Below, in pieces: positions 11,217 through 22,455 of a stretch of DNA of 64,000 nucleotides; within the stretch, counting starts at the first letter, position 1; each line of letters starts with the position of its first letter. The notes under the pieces are model-generated. The model saw only the letters and a list, made by a program, of their open reading frames with translations, did no database searches and had not been told where the DNA came from. Made by a program: the position numbers and the translations under genes. Source of the DNA: Ascarosepion bandense (taxonomy: Eukaryota; Mollusca; Cephalopoda; Sepiida; Sepiidae); assembly GCA_037127315.1 (NCBI GenBank), contig JBBBDQ010001123.1, positions 555,001-619,000 of the forward strand, given 5' to 3'.

Positions 11217-11900
11217 ACCTTGCTGTCGAGCTTGAAAAGGACCTCCGATCCGTGGCGAGCTGGGGTAAGAAATGCCTCGTAAATTTTAATGCTTCCAAAA
11301 CGAAGCTGCTATCTATTAACCATCACAGACAATCGCTCCTACCCCCCCCCCCCATTAGCATGGATCAGGCTAGTCTCCCTGAAAGCAAAACACTGCATCT
11401 CCTCGGCTTAACTCTCACAACAGACCTAAAGTGGAATGACTATATAGAATCCATAGCTAAATCTGCTCCGATGAACTTAGCTCACTGTTGCCTCCTATAT
11501 AGAAATTTACTCGAGCCACAAGATTAGCAACTAGGTCCCACCCTTTTACTATGAAACCAATAAATTGTAAACGCAAATTCTACTCCAGCAACTTTTCTTG
11601 CACTTCCCGCCTGTGGAATTCTCTTCCATTTACTTGCTTCCCGGACAGCTATAATCTCAAAGAATTTAAATGTAAAGTCAATAGTCATCTCCTATCTCAC
11701 TAACCTGCATCCTCCTTCTCATTCTCCTTTCTCCGTCCACTCCACTCTCATCAGTATTTTCATTCTTCTCTTACCCACTTCTTGACGCCCCCTATAACAT
11801 GTCACTCTTTCTCATAACTTTCCTCCTATGTAACCCCCTGCAAAACAGTGGCAGTAAAATGCCATGCTTGGGGCGATATGATTATAAAAATATAGCAAAG
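11217..11900 (+). pseudogene. LINE-C copy with internal deletion, through the 3' tail
   Basis: The frame opens with the end of the reverse transcriptase region: DLRSVASWGKKCLVNFNASK followed by TKLLSINHH, then LHLLGLTLTTDLKWNDYIES. These match the W...LVNFNASKTK and LLGL..T.DLKW..YI blocks of non-LTR elements. It then jumps from IAKSA straight to the end of the HGFCSDELS region, so several hundred bases are missing relative to copies at 21850 and 53300. The C-terminal TSRLWNSLP and LKEFKCKVNSHLL motifs follow in another frame, then a 3' UTR with CCTATGTAACCCCCTGCAAA and a TTGGGGCGATATGATTATAA tail. Confidence 0.85.
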
Positions 11901-11917
11901 ATTGCGTTTCAATTACT

Positions 11918-11942
11918 ATATATATATATATATATATATATA
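11918..11942. repeat. (TA)n microsatellite
   Basis: About 12 TA units just downstream of the LINE-C tail. Confidence 0.95.
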
Positions 11943-12107
11943 ACGGAAATTAATGAAGATTAATGAAACGGGTTATAAACAACCAACAATTTGAAATGAT
12001 TTATTTGAACATTATTTTTAATCGATACTCGTATTTAATTAGATATTCTGTTTATAATCAAACAGTATTATATATTTATTTCTACCGGCCTGATTATTTA
12101 CGATAAA

Positions 12108-12240
12108 TATTTGTTAGGAAAATGTGTCATTCGGCAGGATTTGAACCTGCCTAAGACAGGATCTAATCTTACTGAATTAATCTAAGACGCGCCAGATCAC
12201 ATGGTGGTTCCCCTATGTGAATAGGGGTCGCAAGTTCGAA
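12108..12240 (-). mobile_element. tRNA-like SINE fragment (third family)
   Basis: GGCAGGATTTGAACCTGCC on the plus strand is a reverse B-box/T-arm type sequence. It is repeated with changes at 12608 (GGCAAGATTCGAGCCTGC). Upstream TTGTTAGGAAAATGTG is likewise repeated at 12583. This looks like a minus-strand tRNA-derived SINE present twice in direct order. I cannot place the A box confidently. Confidence 0.35.
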
Positions 12241-12252
12241 TCGAAACAAATC

Positions 12253-12254
<2 letters not shown>

Positions 12255-12287
<33 letters not shown>
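12255..12287. repeat. (TA)n microsatellite
   Basis: About 16 TA units. A similar (TA)n lies at 12523-12551 next to the second copy of the tRNA-like fragment. Confidence 0.95.
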
Positions 12288-12291
<4 letters not shown>

Positions 12292-12515
12292 AATTTCGAA
12301 GTTCAAAACCGTTGTATGATCATTTCTACATGAAATCCCTAAAAGAGATTTCACGCATCATCGGCAACTTATACTCAAAATAAAATTACCGGCGGAAGTT
12401 AAAAAAATTTCAAAAAAAATTACATCACAGAAAAAAAAAAATAGATAGGTGGTATTAATAAGTAGATGGCAATCAATGTCTATTTTTAGATTTTGGACAA
12501 CATTACATTTATTTA

Positions 12516-12522
<7 letters not shown>

Positions 12523-12553
<31 letters not shown>

Positions 12554-12660
12554 TTCTCCACCGGCTTTTAACATTCGAGAAATCTTGTTAGAAAAATATG
12601 CATCTTCCGGCAAGATTCGAGCCTGCAACTCTCATATAATTTACAACTCGGCCACGGGAT
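12523..12660 (-). mobile_element. (TA)n plus tRNA-like SINE fragment
   Basis: (TA)n followed by CACCGGC, TTGTTAGAAAAATATGCATC and a B-box-like GGCAAGATTCGAGCCTGC, in the same order as at 12085-12150. ACTCGGCCACGGGATTTGA could hold the reverse A-box side. It is probably a second copy of the same minus-strand element. Confidence 0.35.
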
Positions 12661-13529
12661 TTGATGGTTAACAAAGTAAAATCAAGCCATAAATGAACAA
12701 GTTCCTGGTTTCTTAGGGCATCTCTATCTGCTCTGGTTCGTATCCTAATGTAAACAAACCTAAATCAAGACCATATTACGAAGTCTTACGGAAAGTTACG
12801 AAATGGTATTAACCGACATATTTATCTAAATTTATTTGTTTGATTTATTTATCCATTAAAAATAATGTTCAAACAAATTTTTCTTTTCTTCACTCCCTGC
12901 CCTGTGATTAAAGTGTAGTATATGTTCTCATCTTTAATTTGCCGTTTTCTTTGATGGAAACACTCGGAATTCATTCACCGAATAGCTAGTGCTACTTTCG
13001 GTTGAAATTTATAAAACATTTCTATTAAAAGAACCTAGTTATTTCAAGTTCATTAACGCTCTTTTCGCTACTGATGAGGGCTTCTAACATTTCATTTGAA
13101 CATCAACATCTTGATTATATCATTTTTTTTCTCTTCTAGCTACATATGCTGTTGTTTTGGTTGAATTTTTTTTTCAAGTGATGTGGTTTCTGTTATTTGG
13201 TACACTTCTTTGATTCACTAGTCCACAAGGTTCAAAGAAGGATGATCCTCGTTAAGACCTTAGTTTGATTTGCTCAAAGTCATTTTTAATCCTTGAAAGC
13301 GGTTGTTTACAGCCACATTTAAATATTTCTGAATGGTTTTGGTGCTGTACATTATGTCCGTATGAAAGTGTCGATCTGATAAAACTATTTAGGAACATGA
13401 TTCAAGTGTTTAGGTTAATATTTTGATTTTGAAGCAACGTGCGGTGTTGAGCAAAACTACCCCAAGCTTAGCTTATTTTATATTTAATTTACTTATTCAT
13501 GTTTTACAGTTTTCTCTGTACAAAGCCTA

Positions 13530-14110
13530 AGAACCACTCGCGAGAGGGGATTACACAGTAAGTACTGTTTATGATGGTCCTGGGCATTGACGGTAAACTG
13601 CATCCGGCAGCAAGGCTTCTGATTAGGAGGTTGTGGGGAGCATGGAACCACCTCTTAATGGCTGTTGTACCCAGGTCCACCCTGATCCGGTGTTAGATCC
13701 CCTTCTATGGGCAAATAGTTAACCCCCAACCTAGGGTCAAAACACTATGAAAGTATAAAAAATACACTTTTAAAGAAATATATACATAAAAATAAACTTT
13801 TATAGAAAAATATACATTTTTAAAGGAAAAATATTGCCAACAAGACATTTCTGAAGAACTTAACCCTAAGAACTTTTTACCAATAACACATTTTTGAAAG
13901 AAAATGATTCTCAGCAAACATTTTTGAATACGAAACTAGAAGACATTCATTTTTCTAAAATAAAAACAAAAAAATTCATTAAAATCTAACTAAATCAATC
14001 TTCTAACTATAATTGATAATTAAAAAAATACCATAAAACCCCACCTTTTTGGCATTAAATAAGCCACAGAAGTGTTGATATGCCATTAAATAAAACTCAA
14101 ACTCAAAATT
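13530..14110. repeat. Repeat E copy
   Basis: Shares long blocks with 59270-59780: GTCCTGGGCATTGACGGTAA, AACTGCATCCGGCAGC, GCATGGAACCACCTCTTAAT, CAAATAGTTAACCCCCAACC, then A/T-rich tandem units around TTTTAAAGAAATATATACAT, ending TTGGCATTAAATAAGCC..TGCCATTAAATAAAAC. Neither copy has a recognisable coding region or terminal inverted repeat. The internal tandem units differ in number between copies. Confidence 0.6.
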
Positions 14111-14412
14111 GTTTGATATGTGGAAAATATAACTGTTAACTGTATACTTGAATAGGTCAAGATTTTAGTAGCAATCTCTTAACCCTAAGACCTTAAAAAG
14201 GTCAACAGAACTCAAAATACAGACCAACTCCTCTAACACCCACCAAAAAAATAAATCCAACACAAATAAACTGGCTTTTCAATTAGATAATTCTCATTTC
14301 TAAAAAATCACCTGAAGGATGAACCCAACAACATAATGGGTTGGCTTCGAAACATGAAACTTTTTGTGTAGTGATACTATGAATTTAAAAACATTGTAAC
14401 AACTATTACAGT

Positions 14413-14435
14413 ATATATATATATATATATATATA
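14413..14435. repeat. (TA)n microsatellite
   Basis: About 11 TA units followed by a short CA run. Confidence 0.9.
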
Positions 14436-14898
14436 CACACAATCTCTAGAAAAAAATTTTAGATATTTTACAATTTCATAGGTAATACGCATTTCTCAGC
14501 AAGAAGAAAAAAAAGCTGCTCGTCAGACCCAAAAGATACAACAGTTAATATTCAAAATAATCCAGAAAAAAAATTTCACAAAACACTCGTATACCCACAT
14601 CGAGAATAGACATTTAACGGTAATCTACAAAAACATTTCTTCGTTCATTCAAAAAAAAAAACAAAAAAGAAAAACACAGAAAAGTAATAAACGGAAAGGA
14701 AGAAAAGGGAAGGGAGAACGTACAGTATAAAGAGAAAAGAAGTGAATGTCTTAGATCGACACCAGCGAAATTACGCATGAAATTGCAGAATATCTAAAAA
14801 AAAAAAATGTTTAGATTATATTACTGTTAAATTAAATAAATTTAACATTGAGTTCGTCTCTATCAGAATTTACCTGACATAAATACCAAATATTCGAC

Positions 14899-14901
<3 letters not shown>

Positions 14902-14931
<30 letters not shown>
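14902..14931. repeat. (TA)n microsatellite
   Basis: About 15 TA units next to the left arm of the fold-back element at 14945. Confidence 0.9.
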
Positions 14932-14935
<4 letters not shown>

Positions 14936-14944
14936 CAGCAAAGA

Positions 14945-15340
14945 ATAAGCGGAATTTTGATGACATTCTATACACTAAAAACTAAAATAAACAACCGGTC
15001 TTGTCCCAAACCTCAAGTTTAATTTCTGAAAAATGTATTCTTAGAAATTAAAAGAGAATTCCAATACCCAAGTCGCACTCCTTATATCATCTAAAAGCTG
15101 TCCATTTACATCAAATCCCGCAAGTCTTCTCTCTATAAGCAGAGAGGTTGCTTGTTGGGTTTGAATGTGGTTGGATTCTAATTCTTTTGCATATTTTTTC
15201 CTCATCCCCTCTGATTAGAATTCTCTTTTTATTTCTAAGAATAAATTTCCCAGAAATTAAACTTGAGATCTGGATTGAAACCCGTTGTTTATTTTAGTTT
15301 TTAGTGTATAGAATGTCATCAAAAGTCCACTTATCCCAAT
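14945..15340. mobile_element. Fold-back/MITE-like element, about 120-bp arms
   Basis: The left arm (14950-15066) contains TTTTGATGACATTCTATACA, CTAAAAACTAAAATAAACAA, CTCAAGTTTAATTTCTG and TTCTTAGAAATTAAAAGAGA. The right arm (15222-15338) is its reverse complement with scattered changes. The centre is about 155 bp. Long inverted arms with no coding region fit a non-autonomous TIR element. I see no certain target duplication. Confidence 0.7.
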
Positions 15341-16088
15341 GTTACAAGCCTGTCACTACTCTACAGCTATTTCCATGACATGTTCTGAAATGTGCTTCGT
15401 TATCTAATTCCACCAGTTCAGACATTTACTGGTAGGTCATGCCATTCTACTTTTACAGAATCATTCTCATTTCCCTTCTGTTCTAAATTAAAGGAGAAAA
15501 TTCCACAGCTTATTTTCTAAGAATTGTCACTTCCTGGAATAGACTCCCACGTGGTTGCTTCCCTGGAAATCTTTATCTTAATCTCTTCAAGTCAAGAGTC
15601 AGTTGTTACCGACCATTCTTATCCTCATCAACCCTACTTCCTACTAATTTCTCTGTATCGATCATCTTATTCGTCAACCATATCCTTTTATTTTCAATGG
15701 TTTTGGAATCTTTTGTTAGATGGAATTTAGTAAAAGAAAAAAAAATTCCCATTTATTTGATTCTGGAACATTCTACTTCTGGTTTGATAAACGATTGCTT
15801 TGCGATGTCCAACGATTCTATTGGCAAAATGATTGTGAATTTATTTCTCTTGTGTATTTGTCAGAAGTATTACCGAAACTTATCTTCGTCTGGCATAGGG
15901 CAACAATAGCAGTGAATTCTGTGAGAATCAAACTCGTTATGCGAGGAACTGAGAAAGCTTGCTTAATATCACAGTAAAACAAGCACCTGTTGCATTTTTA
16001 TAATATGTTTAGCTTGTTTATCAAAGGTCAAATCCGATTAAAATAGCGGAAACTCTTTACTTATGCCACTGGAGAATAGTTATATGGT

Positions 16089-16452
16089 TCGGACTGTTGT
16101 CCTCGTCTGTATTGCTATGTTTACGATGTTTCAGCTGCTGTAGGCACCAGCCTTCTTCAGCTATTAGAAATTTTAACCCGACTCCCCCCCTTTTTTATCA
16201 CTGGAGTAGATGGTTCCCAGTCCATACGCGATGCTATAAAGTTCTCTCTTTAACTCATCTCTAAGTTATTTGTTCACCGCTGTTGTAGCCAGGTATTGAA
16301 TTGAACTCTTTCGGTCAAGTCATTAGAACTAACCAACGCCTATATCCACTGGGCGAGGCGACGTGTCCCCGAGAACTAACCAACGCCTCTATAGCACTGG
16401 GTGACGTGTCCCCGAGAACTAACCAACGCCTCTATAGCACTGGGCGAGGTGT
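16089..16452 (-). mobile_element. SINE-B copy with tandemly repeated head
   Basis: On the minus strand the body reads from CGGACTGTTGTCCTCGTCTG (3' side, on +) to the head GAACTAACCAACGCCTATAT. The head unit (GAACTAACCAACGCC..ACTGGG..GTGTCC) occurs three times in tandem at about 16326, 16373 and 16416, with a period of 43-47 bp. The head contains TGGTTAGTTC and GAGTTCAATT-like stretches, the tRNA-derived promoter side. Confidence 0.7.
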
Positions 16453-17460
16453 CCGAACAATGTAAATAAAATAAATACTACCTCATCTCAGAAGTATACA
16501 AATACTGCGATTATTTATCTTGCGTTCTTGTAGAATTGGCCAGTAGACATGTTTATTTCAGGCCAATTCGGGGTAAAATAACGCTTCTCTTATATCTCTT
16601 TGCGGGTGTGCATATGTCTATGTATCCGTTCGTTACATCTGTGTTTGTGTGACTACATCATTATCATCATCATGCGTTATTATAGTGAATACATTGAAAT
16701 AATGTTTGAAGTAATTAAGGTATCGGATTAAAATATATATATATATATTAATCCTTTTAGATATTTATATGCGTATCATGTTTTTAACATGTTTGCGTGT
16801 GTGGATATTTTTCTATGAATGTGCCAATGCGCGCTTTCCACCGCACGTGTGTACGCTTTGTGTTTGAATGCGAAATTGAGACTGATAGATTAGTTCGTTA
16901 TCAGATTCCAACATCGCAGTTGCTTCAGCTGGAACCGAACCCTCGTTAACACCGCACTAAAAATAAACTCAGAAGAAGAAATAAAAGAAGAAAGGTAATT
17001 TGTATCTATTTATTTTGGGAAGTTTTGCATTGCATTCTGGGATATCTGCCAAGATAAAGCTATCAGCTTCCTGTTGCTACCTCCTTTCATGGCTGCATTA
17101 ATAAAAAAAAAAGTAAACAATTGAAGTGTTTGACCTTTTTCTTCTCTTCCCAATAAAAGATGCCCAATATTTTTTTCTCTTTTCTTTTCCTTTCTCGTTA
17201 CACTATCAGATGTTAGGATGCAAGTCAATTTTCACAACAAACGTTGGGAATTTTTTCAAGATATATTTACGTTAAATATTAACCTAAACTTCTACTGGTC
17301 ATAAAGTGGCGGTTGACTTTCTATGGTTAAGTAAATAAATTGACCTACCCTAGAATTACTACATTATGTCAAATTTTATTATGCAAGTCAATGTTTTCAC
17401 TATACAATTGATATTAACTAACTGATGTTGAAAAAATTCTCAGGAATATATACATATAAG

Positions 17461-17560
17461 CAGGGTCGGTTCAAGGTACGGGCAACTCAGGCAGTCGCCC
17501 GGGGACACATCATGGCGCCATGTCATGTGTTCGGATCTTCTAAAACTCATAGAAACATAC
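17461..17560. mobile_element. Possible hAT terminal region
   Basis: CAGGGTCGGTTCAAGGTACG followed by CAGGCAGTCGCCCGGGG resembles the CAGGG(C/T)CGG..GCCC ends common to hAT elements. No matching right end or target duplication was found nearby, so this is a weak call. Confidence 0.3.
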
Positions 17561-17930
17561 TTTCGGTCATCCATGATTCAAGACAATTCTTTGACTGTTT
17601 TGTCAATAAAAATGATCTCGTAAAGAAGATAGATATAAAATGTTTGTATACCTGAAGGATGTTTTAGGTAGGATAATGTTTTCTTTTGCTTGTATTAAGT
17701 TTTATATTGTGATAAACTCATATTCTACACTGCTCTCATTGTGAAATTTTTAAAATGCTATACTTGTCAGGGCGTCGAAGTTCAAATTGCCAAGGGTATC
17801 AGCAACCCTTTGTCCGGCACTGCATGTAAGCAATACGTACGTGTAGTGTAGCGGATGTCGTTACAAAAAGTGTAAAAGTTATGTTATTGTACATAATCAT
17901 AGTATTTTTGGGAACACTACAATTCATATA

Positions 17931-18226
17931 ACATGTGCATTGTGGTGCAGTGGATATCGACTCGGAATGACAAATCGGGAAGCCGAGTTCGAATTCCAGT
18001 TGAATTTCGTGCATTCACTTACGCATAAATACCCTTGGAAAATTCCTTCCAGTTATGGGTTAAATAATAGGACAGATTGGGTTCTTTTGCCTTGGCTGGC
18101 AGCCAGTCTACCGCACATAGCAATGGCAACCTACTGCGGTATAATATTCTGCCCAGTTAGTCATGTCTCTTTCGAGATATGATCGCTCAAAGCGTGTATC
18201 ACGTATGGCACTTAACTTACTCACTG
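17931..18226 (+). mobile_element. SINE-A copy with perfect 12-bp target duplication
   Basis: The element runs from the head (ATGTGCATTGTGGTGCAGTG) to CACTTAACTTACTCACTG. It is flanked by ACAATTCATATA at 17919-17930 and again at 18227-18238, an exact 12-bp duplication typical of L1-type retroposition. This fixes both SINE-A ends precisely. A 9-bp gap in the CCTTGGGAAAGGTATTAATC region separates it from the other copies. Confidence 0.92.
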
Positions 18227-18360
18227 ACAATTCATATATCGTATAAGTGACGTCATACTTAAAATTGTTGCACAGAGAAAACTTCAGAAAAGAATATCTA
18301 TACACATTTTAAAATAGTGTCTCCTGTGATGACAGATCTTTTATTTAATGTCGGTTGAGA

Positions 18361-18380
18361 TAGATATATATATATATATA
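18361..18380. repeat. Short (TA)n microsatellite
   Basis: About 10 TA units. Confidence 0.85.
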
Positions 18381-18879
18381 AATCTTGTGATTCTTGTATT
18401 TTGGTATTATCCATTAATATTAATAATTTAATCACATCACAAACGTACAACTATCCATATAAAAGAAATTATGGCCAGTTATTAGTTTCCGAGAACACCA
18501 AATTCCTAGGACTGTTCGCAAATAACTGTTTCAAACGCCTGTTTAAGCATATTTGTGTTTGTCTAATATCCTTATACTGCAACTATTCTTAGCGGACCTT
18601 AGTGTGTTCTAGAGAGAGTGCATAATTTTTAACAAGTTTGAACACCAGTGTGCTCAAACCTTCGGTCACTATGACTTGTGAATTTGTTCAGGCTAGCAAA
18701 ACCATGGACGGCTTCCGATTTGTTCCGCCTACCGAATTTCACTCACAAATCTTGGATTAGCTCGTGCTATGGTCTTCCAGCACTTTCCAAATGTGCTGCA
18801 CTCTAGGATCACCAGCCCCAGACCGATAACACCAGGAAGTTCACCTTTCTGACAATTCTATAATGATGGAATTAAAACT

Positions 18880-18967
18880 AATGGTTGAAAGCATGGGGCA
18901 CTTAGTAAGGATCAAACTCAGTCTGAACATTGTTCTAGCGAGACAAGCTTACTAACCACTACACCAT
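18880..18967 (-). mobile_element. tRNA-like SINE fragment (fourth family)
   Basis: GGCACTTAGTAAGGATCAAA followed by GAGACAAGCTTACTAACCAC matches 26610-26700 (CCATTAAGGATCAAACTCAC and CAAGACAAACTTACCAACCA). Reverse-complemented, GTGGTTAGTAAGCTTGTCTC and TTTGATCC look like A-box and B-box regions of a tRNA-derived head. Confidence 0.4.
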
Positions 18968-19017
18968 GTTAAAGCTCTTATGACGTTTCCAAACGCAAAA
19001 GTGCAGAACTTCAAGTA

Positions 19018-19040
19018 TAATATATATATATATATATATA
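19018..19040. repeat. (TA)n microsatellite
   Basis: About 11 TA units. The following ATTAGTCAACCACATACA..CTGTATCACAGCTCATCAGT block recurs after the (TA)n at 48439-48472 (ATTAGTCATCCGCAGATAG..CTGTATCACAGCTCACCAGT), so this (TA)n belongs to a dispersed unit. Confidence 0.85.
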
Positions 19041-19331
19041 TTAGTCAACCACATACAAGCCTTGTTTCGCTGTATCACAGCTCATCAGTGTGGCAAAACA
19101 CATCCACTTGCTTCTTGTTGTATATAAGCAGTGTATACACACGCCAATCACCGAAAGAACTCAGTTCATTTTTGAAGAGTCACGCATATATCGCAGAAGT
19201 GGAAACTGTTTTTAAAATTTTCTTCTCTAGAGAGCTTAATCGTAATGAGAGCATATATATATAATGTCATACGCATTTAACCCTAGCCCCAGTACGTTTC
19301 CAAACGCAAGGGAAAAAAGTGCAGAACCCCC

Positions 19332-19338
<7 letters not shown>

Positions 19339-19366
<28 letters not shown>
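19339..19366. repeat. (TA)n microsatellite
   Basis: About 14 TA units. ACGTTTCCAAACGCAAG..AAGTGCAGAAC precedes both this run and the one at 19018 (18983-19012), showing a local duplication of about 310 bp period. Confidence 0.9.
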
Positions 19367-19368
<2 letters not shown>

Positions 19369-19479
19369 CCACGTGAAGAGGACTCAAGGTTTTTTATTTT
19401 GAGTGCTCTGGCATTTATTTTATTATAAACAATGCTTAATATAATGAGTATTATAGAGCTTAATATAATTATATAGTTA

Positions 19480-19645
19480 TGTATCAATTGTACATTGCGA
19501 CACGGAAATTTCTATGTTCCGAGATTCTCATCATCAGGCAATGTTGATGTTAGTTGTGCAAATGATTTACATTTTAAAAATTTTTAAATGTAAATCATTT
19601 GCACAACGATCTCGAAACAGAAATTTCCGTGTCGCAATGTACAAT

Positions 19646-19655
<10 letters not shown>
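19480..19655. mobile_element. Fold-back element with one partly deleted arm
   Basis: ATCAATTGTACATTGCGACA and CGGAAATTTCT..GATTTACATTT at 19482-19577 are mirrored by AAATGTAAATCATTTGCACA and GAAATTTCCGTGTCGCAATG at 19587-19648. The right arm lacks the segment around the TCATCATCAGGCAATGTTG stretch. A single related arm lies at 35565-35660. Confidence 0.65.

Positions 19656-19678
<23 letters not shown>
19651..19678. repeat. (TA)n microsatellite
   Basis: About 14 TA units between two fold-back elements. Confidence 0.9.
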
Positions 19679-19679
<1 letters not shown>

Positions 19680-19698
19680 GCAGCAAATTCTCTTTTAA

Positions 19699-20075
19699 AC
19701 ATGTCAGATTAAACAAATTGCAAACATTGTTTGCTTATTTTTAATAAAATAAAAAAGTTCATACTCACGGATAATTTTTTGCGTATTGCAATCAAAAGAT
19801 GTCAGAAATAAGCTGTAACTTTCGTTGATTTCCCAAGGTACCCAAGTACTTTCAACCGCTTTCCGAGATCATCTTTGGTACATAATTCGCACTCCTGATA
19901 AAGGCTGAAAGTTATTGGGTACCTTAAGAAATGAATGAAAATATCTGTCAACGTTAAAGCTCATTTCTGATATCTTTTGATTGTAATACGCGAAAGATTA
20001 TCCGTGAGTATGAACGGATTTTGTTAAAAATAAGAAAACGTAGTGTTTGCAATTTATTTAATCTGACATTATATA
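19699..20075. mobile_element. Fold-back/MITE element, about 170-bp arms
   Basis: Left arm from ATGTCAGATTAAACAAATTG through TTCATACTCACGGATAAT, TTGCGTATTGCAATCAAAAG and AAGGTACCCAAGTACTTTCA. The right arm is the reverse complement, ending CAATTTATTTAATCTGACAT, with scattered substitutions and a few indels. The centre is only about 40 bp, so the transcript would form a long hairpin. No transposase. Confidence 0.75.
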
Positions 20076-20639
20076 AAATGAAAGAAAAAAATAAATTAAG
20101 GATTTGGAGAATGCACATAATTTATCGTGATCAACAATTTTTGAACACAGTCACAATGTATTTTCTGAAATCTTCTTAAACTGATCACTCTAAAAATCTG
20201 ACTAAATGACTAATAGATTCTTTTCTTTTTATCGCCTTCACAGTTACTGCAATTGTACGAATCAGCATTTTGTCTGCTGACCTAATTGCTTAATGTCTGC
20301 CATTATTTACACGGACTCTATTGTTCTAATTAACCCTTGGAATATTTATTAGGTAAATATTGTTACTCTTAAGATTCGTGATTCTTGCTTCACGGATGAT
20401 TGACAAAGCAATTTGTCTCCACTTAACATGTCTCAGATATCACAAATTACGAGAGAGAATTTCCTAAAACAAACAGTCACTAATGAAAATAAGCATCTGT
20501 GCGTGAGGGTTACCAGCTGTCAATTCCGGATAATTTACCTAATAGCTCTCGGTACTTCCCTATCTTATCTCGAAGGAATATTTATTCCCTTACTGCCATC
20601 TATTAACACAAGCTTGTTAGAATGATCATGCATCTCCCC

Positions 20640-20860
20640 AACTTCCTATGCTTTGTAGCTCTAAGAAATGTTTATTCCTTTACTATTCCTCCCAGTACCT
20701 GTTCTGCCATCTATTTACACAAACTCGCTTGTTTACGCGTTATTTTCTTTCTTCCCTCATATCTTCAGTATGCCCTGTGAGTATCATATTCTCCAAGACC
20801 TTTCCTCATTATAGATCTCAGAAATTTCAACTCACTTTCTGATTCCAAGTACAATTGTTC
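20640..20860 (-). mobile_element. LINE-R fragment (old)
   Basis: CCCTGTGAGTATCATATTCT followed by CCAAGACC, CCTCATTATAGATCTCAGAA and TTCAACTCACTTTCTGATTC correspond to the LINE-R minus-strand block at 25196-25270 (CCTGTCAGTATCAGG.., TGCATGTCTCAGGAGCTTCA). Heavily diverged. Confidence 0.55.
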
Positions 20861-20948
20861 TGTTTCTATTATTGACTTATAATATTGTCATTCAAAATCA
20901 AAACTTTTTATTGATATATTTACTAAACTTCCAGTATTTACATTATTT

Positions 20949-21195
20949 GAACTATTGTCCTCGTCTTTGTTACCATTTGTACGACGTTTCGACCTTCTTC
21001 AGGTGCTAGGAATTTCGAACCAAACCCTTTATTACAATCACTGGGGTATATCCTTCCCATTGCTTGCATAGTAGTAATGCCACGATTTGAAGTCATCAGT
21101 TATCTCCCTCTAACACTGCAAGTTACTTGCTCACAACTGAACACACAATTCTAAGAGTTAAGTCCGGAACTAACCAACGTCTATAACCACTGGGT
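20949..21195 (-). mobile_element. SINE-B copy
   Basis: On + it reads ACTATTGTCCTCGTCTTTGT, ACGACGTTTCGACCTTCTTC, a TGCTTGC..ATGCCAC body and the head AACTAACCAACGTCTATAAC. About 20 bp later GCCCAGTGGGTATAGACGTT repeats the start of the head in inverse orientation (21213-21236). Confidence 0.7.
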
Positions 21196-21710
21196 GTCCT
21201 TAAAGAAAAATGGCCCAGTGGGTATAGACGTTGGACATTGTAATAGGGAGTTTTTTCATTATTAGTAACTCGATGCGCAAAAACTTGTGAGGTCCTTTTT
21301 TTTTCTGATTTGATCAGAAATAATGTTTTATGTAGCAAGGAAAAAATTAACAAAACAGCAAATGATAATGTAGGTTGAGATAAGTAAAGGAGTTTTACAT
21401 TTCCGATATCTACAAGGTTCGATCGTTTGTTCGTTCCGGGGTATCGTATATCAGTCGTGGGAAACAGTTGTTGATGGAAGCATCTTTGTGTTGCTGTCGA
21501 TAGCCTGGTGTCTCTATGCCAACCTAAATGGATCTGTTTGAAATCAGCGCTGGTCAGTATCAGCGACTCGGAAACGGCTGCTGTGAAGAGTGCGCGGGTT
21601 TTTATTTTTTTTCTGGTTGCTCAGAAAAGATATTTTATGACTTTGGCATTTTGAGAAAGCAAACCGAATGAAATTAAGGCCGTGTGCGTGCGTGCGTGCG
21701 CGCGCCTGCC

Positions 21711-21714
21711 TACC

Positions 21715-21770
<56 letters not shown>
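21711..21770. repeat. (TG)n(TA)n microsatellite
   Basis: A short TG run followed by about 22 TA units, preceded by a GCGTGCGTGCGCGCGC stretch that can adopt alternating purine-pyrimidine (Z-prone) structure. Confidence 0.95.
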
Positions 21771-21771
<1 letters not shown>

Positions 21772-21849
21772 CCTGTGGATGTATCTCCATTTGAATTAAG
21801 AAATTCGAGCAATATACTTACATATTTTATTTAGTGCTAACACATTCAC

Positions 21850-22455
21850 ACGAAATATAAATATTGAGTATTGCTGCCATATCTGGTCGGGTGCTCCTGC
21901 TATCCACTTAGGTCTCTTTGACCAAATCCAACGGAGAATCTGTAATGTGATCGATCCCGACTTGGCAGCTAGGATACAATCGCTTTCTCACCGACGTAGT
22001 GTGACTTCCCTGCCTCTTCTACAAATACTTTCACGGCTTCTGCTCCGATGAACTTAGCTCACTGGTACCCCCTATATATGAATTTCCTTGAGCCGCAAGA
22101 TTAGCAACTAGGTCCCACACTTTTACTGTGAAACCAATAAATTGTAAACGCAAATTCTACTCCAACAGCTTCTTTTCTCGCACTTCCCGCCTGTGGAATT
22201 CTCTTCCGCATACTTGCTTTCCCGACAGCTATAATCTCCAAGAATTTAAATGTAAAGTCAATAGTCATCTCCTGTCTCACTAACTTACATCCTCTCTCTC
22301 ATGCTTTTTTCTGCGTCCACCCCACTCTCATCAGTATTCTCTTCCTGACACCCCCTGCAACCTCTCATTCCTTCTCATAACATTTATCCTATGTAACCCC
22401 CTGCACAACAGTGGCAGTAACATGCCTTGCTTGGGGCGACACGATTATAAAATGT
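21850..22455 (+). pseudogene. LINE-C C-terminal coding fragment and 3' end
   Basis: Starts in the ILPYLVGCSCYPLRSL-like equivalent of the ICSGALAIHLG region and continues IQRRICNVIDPDLAAR (21936-21980), SHRRSVTSLPLLQIL, then RLATR..FTVKPINCKRKFYS, TSRLWNSLPHTCFPDSYN and LQEFKCKVNSHLLSH. Frameshifts interrupt it near 22030 and 22075. The 3' UTR contains CCTATGTAACCCCCTGCACA and the tail is TTGCTTGGGGCGACACGATT. The C-terminal RLWNSLP block is a hallmark of CR1/L2/Jockey-like elements. Confidence 0.8.
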
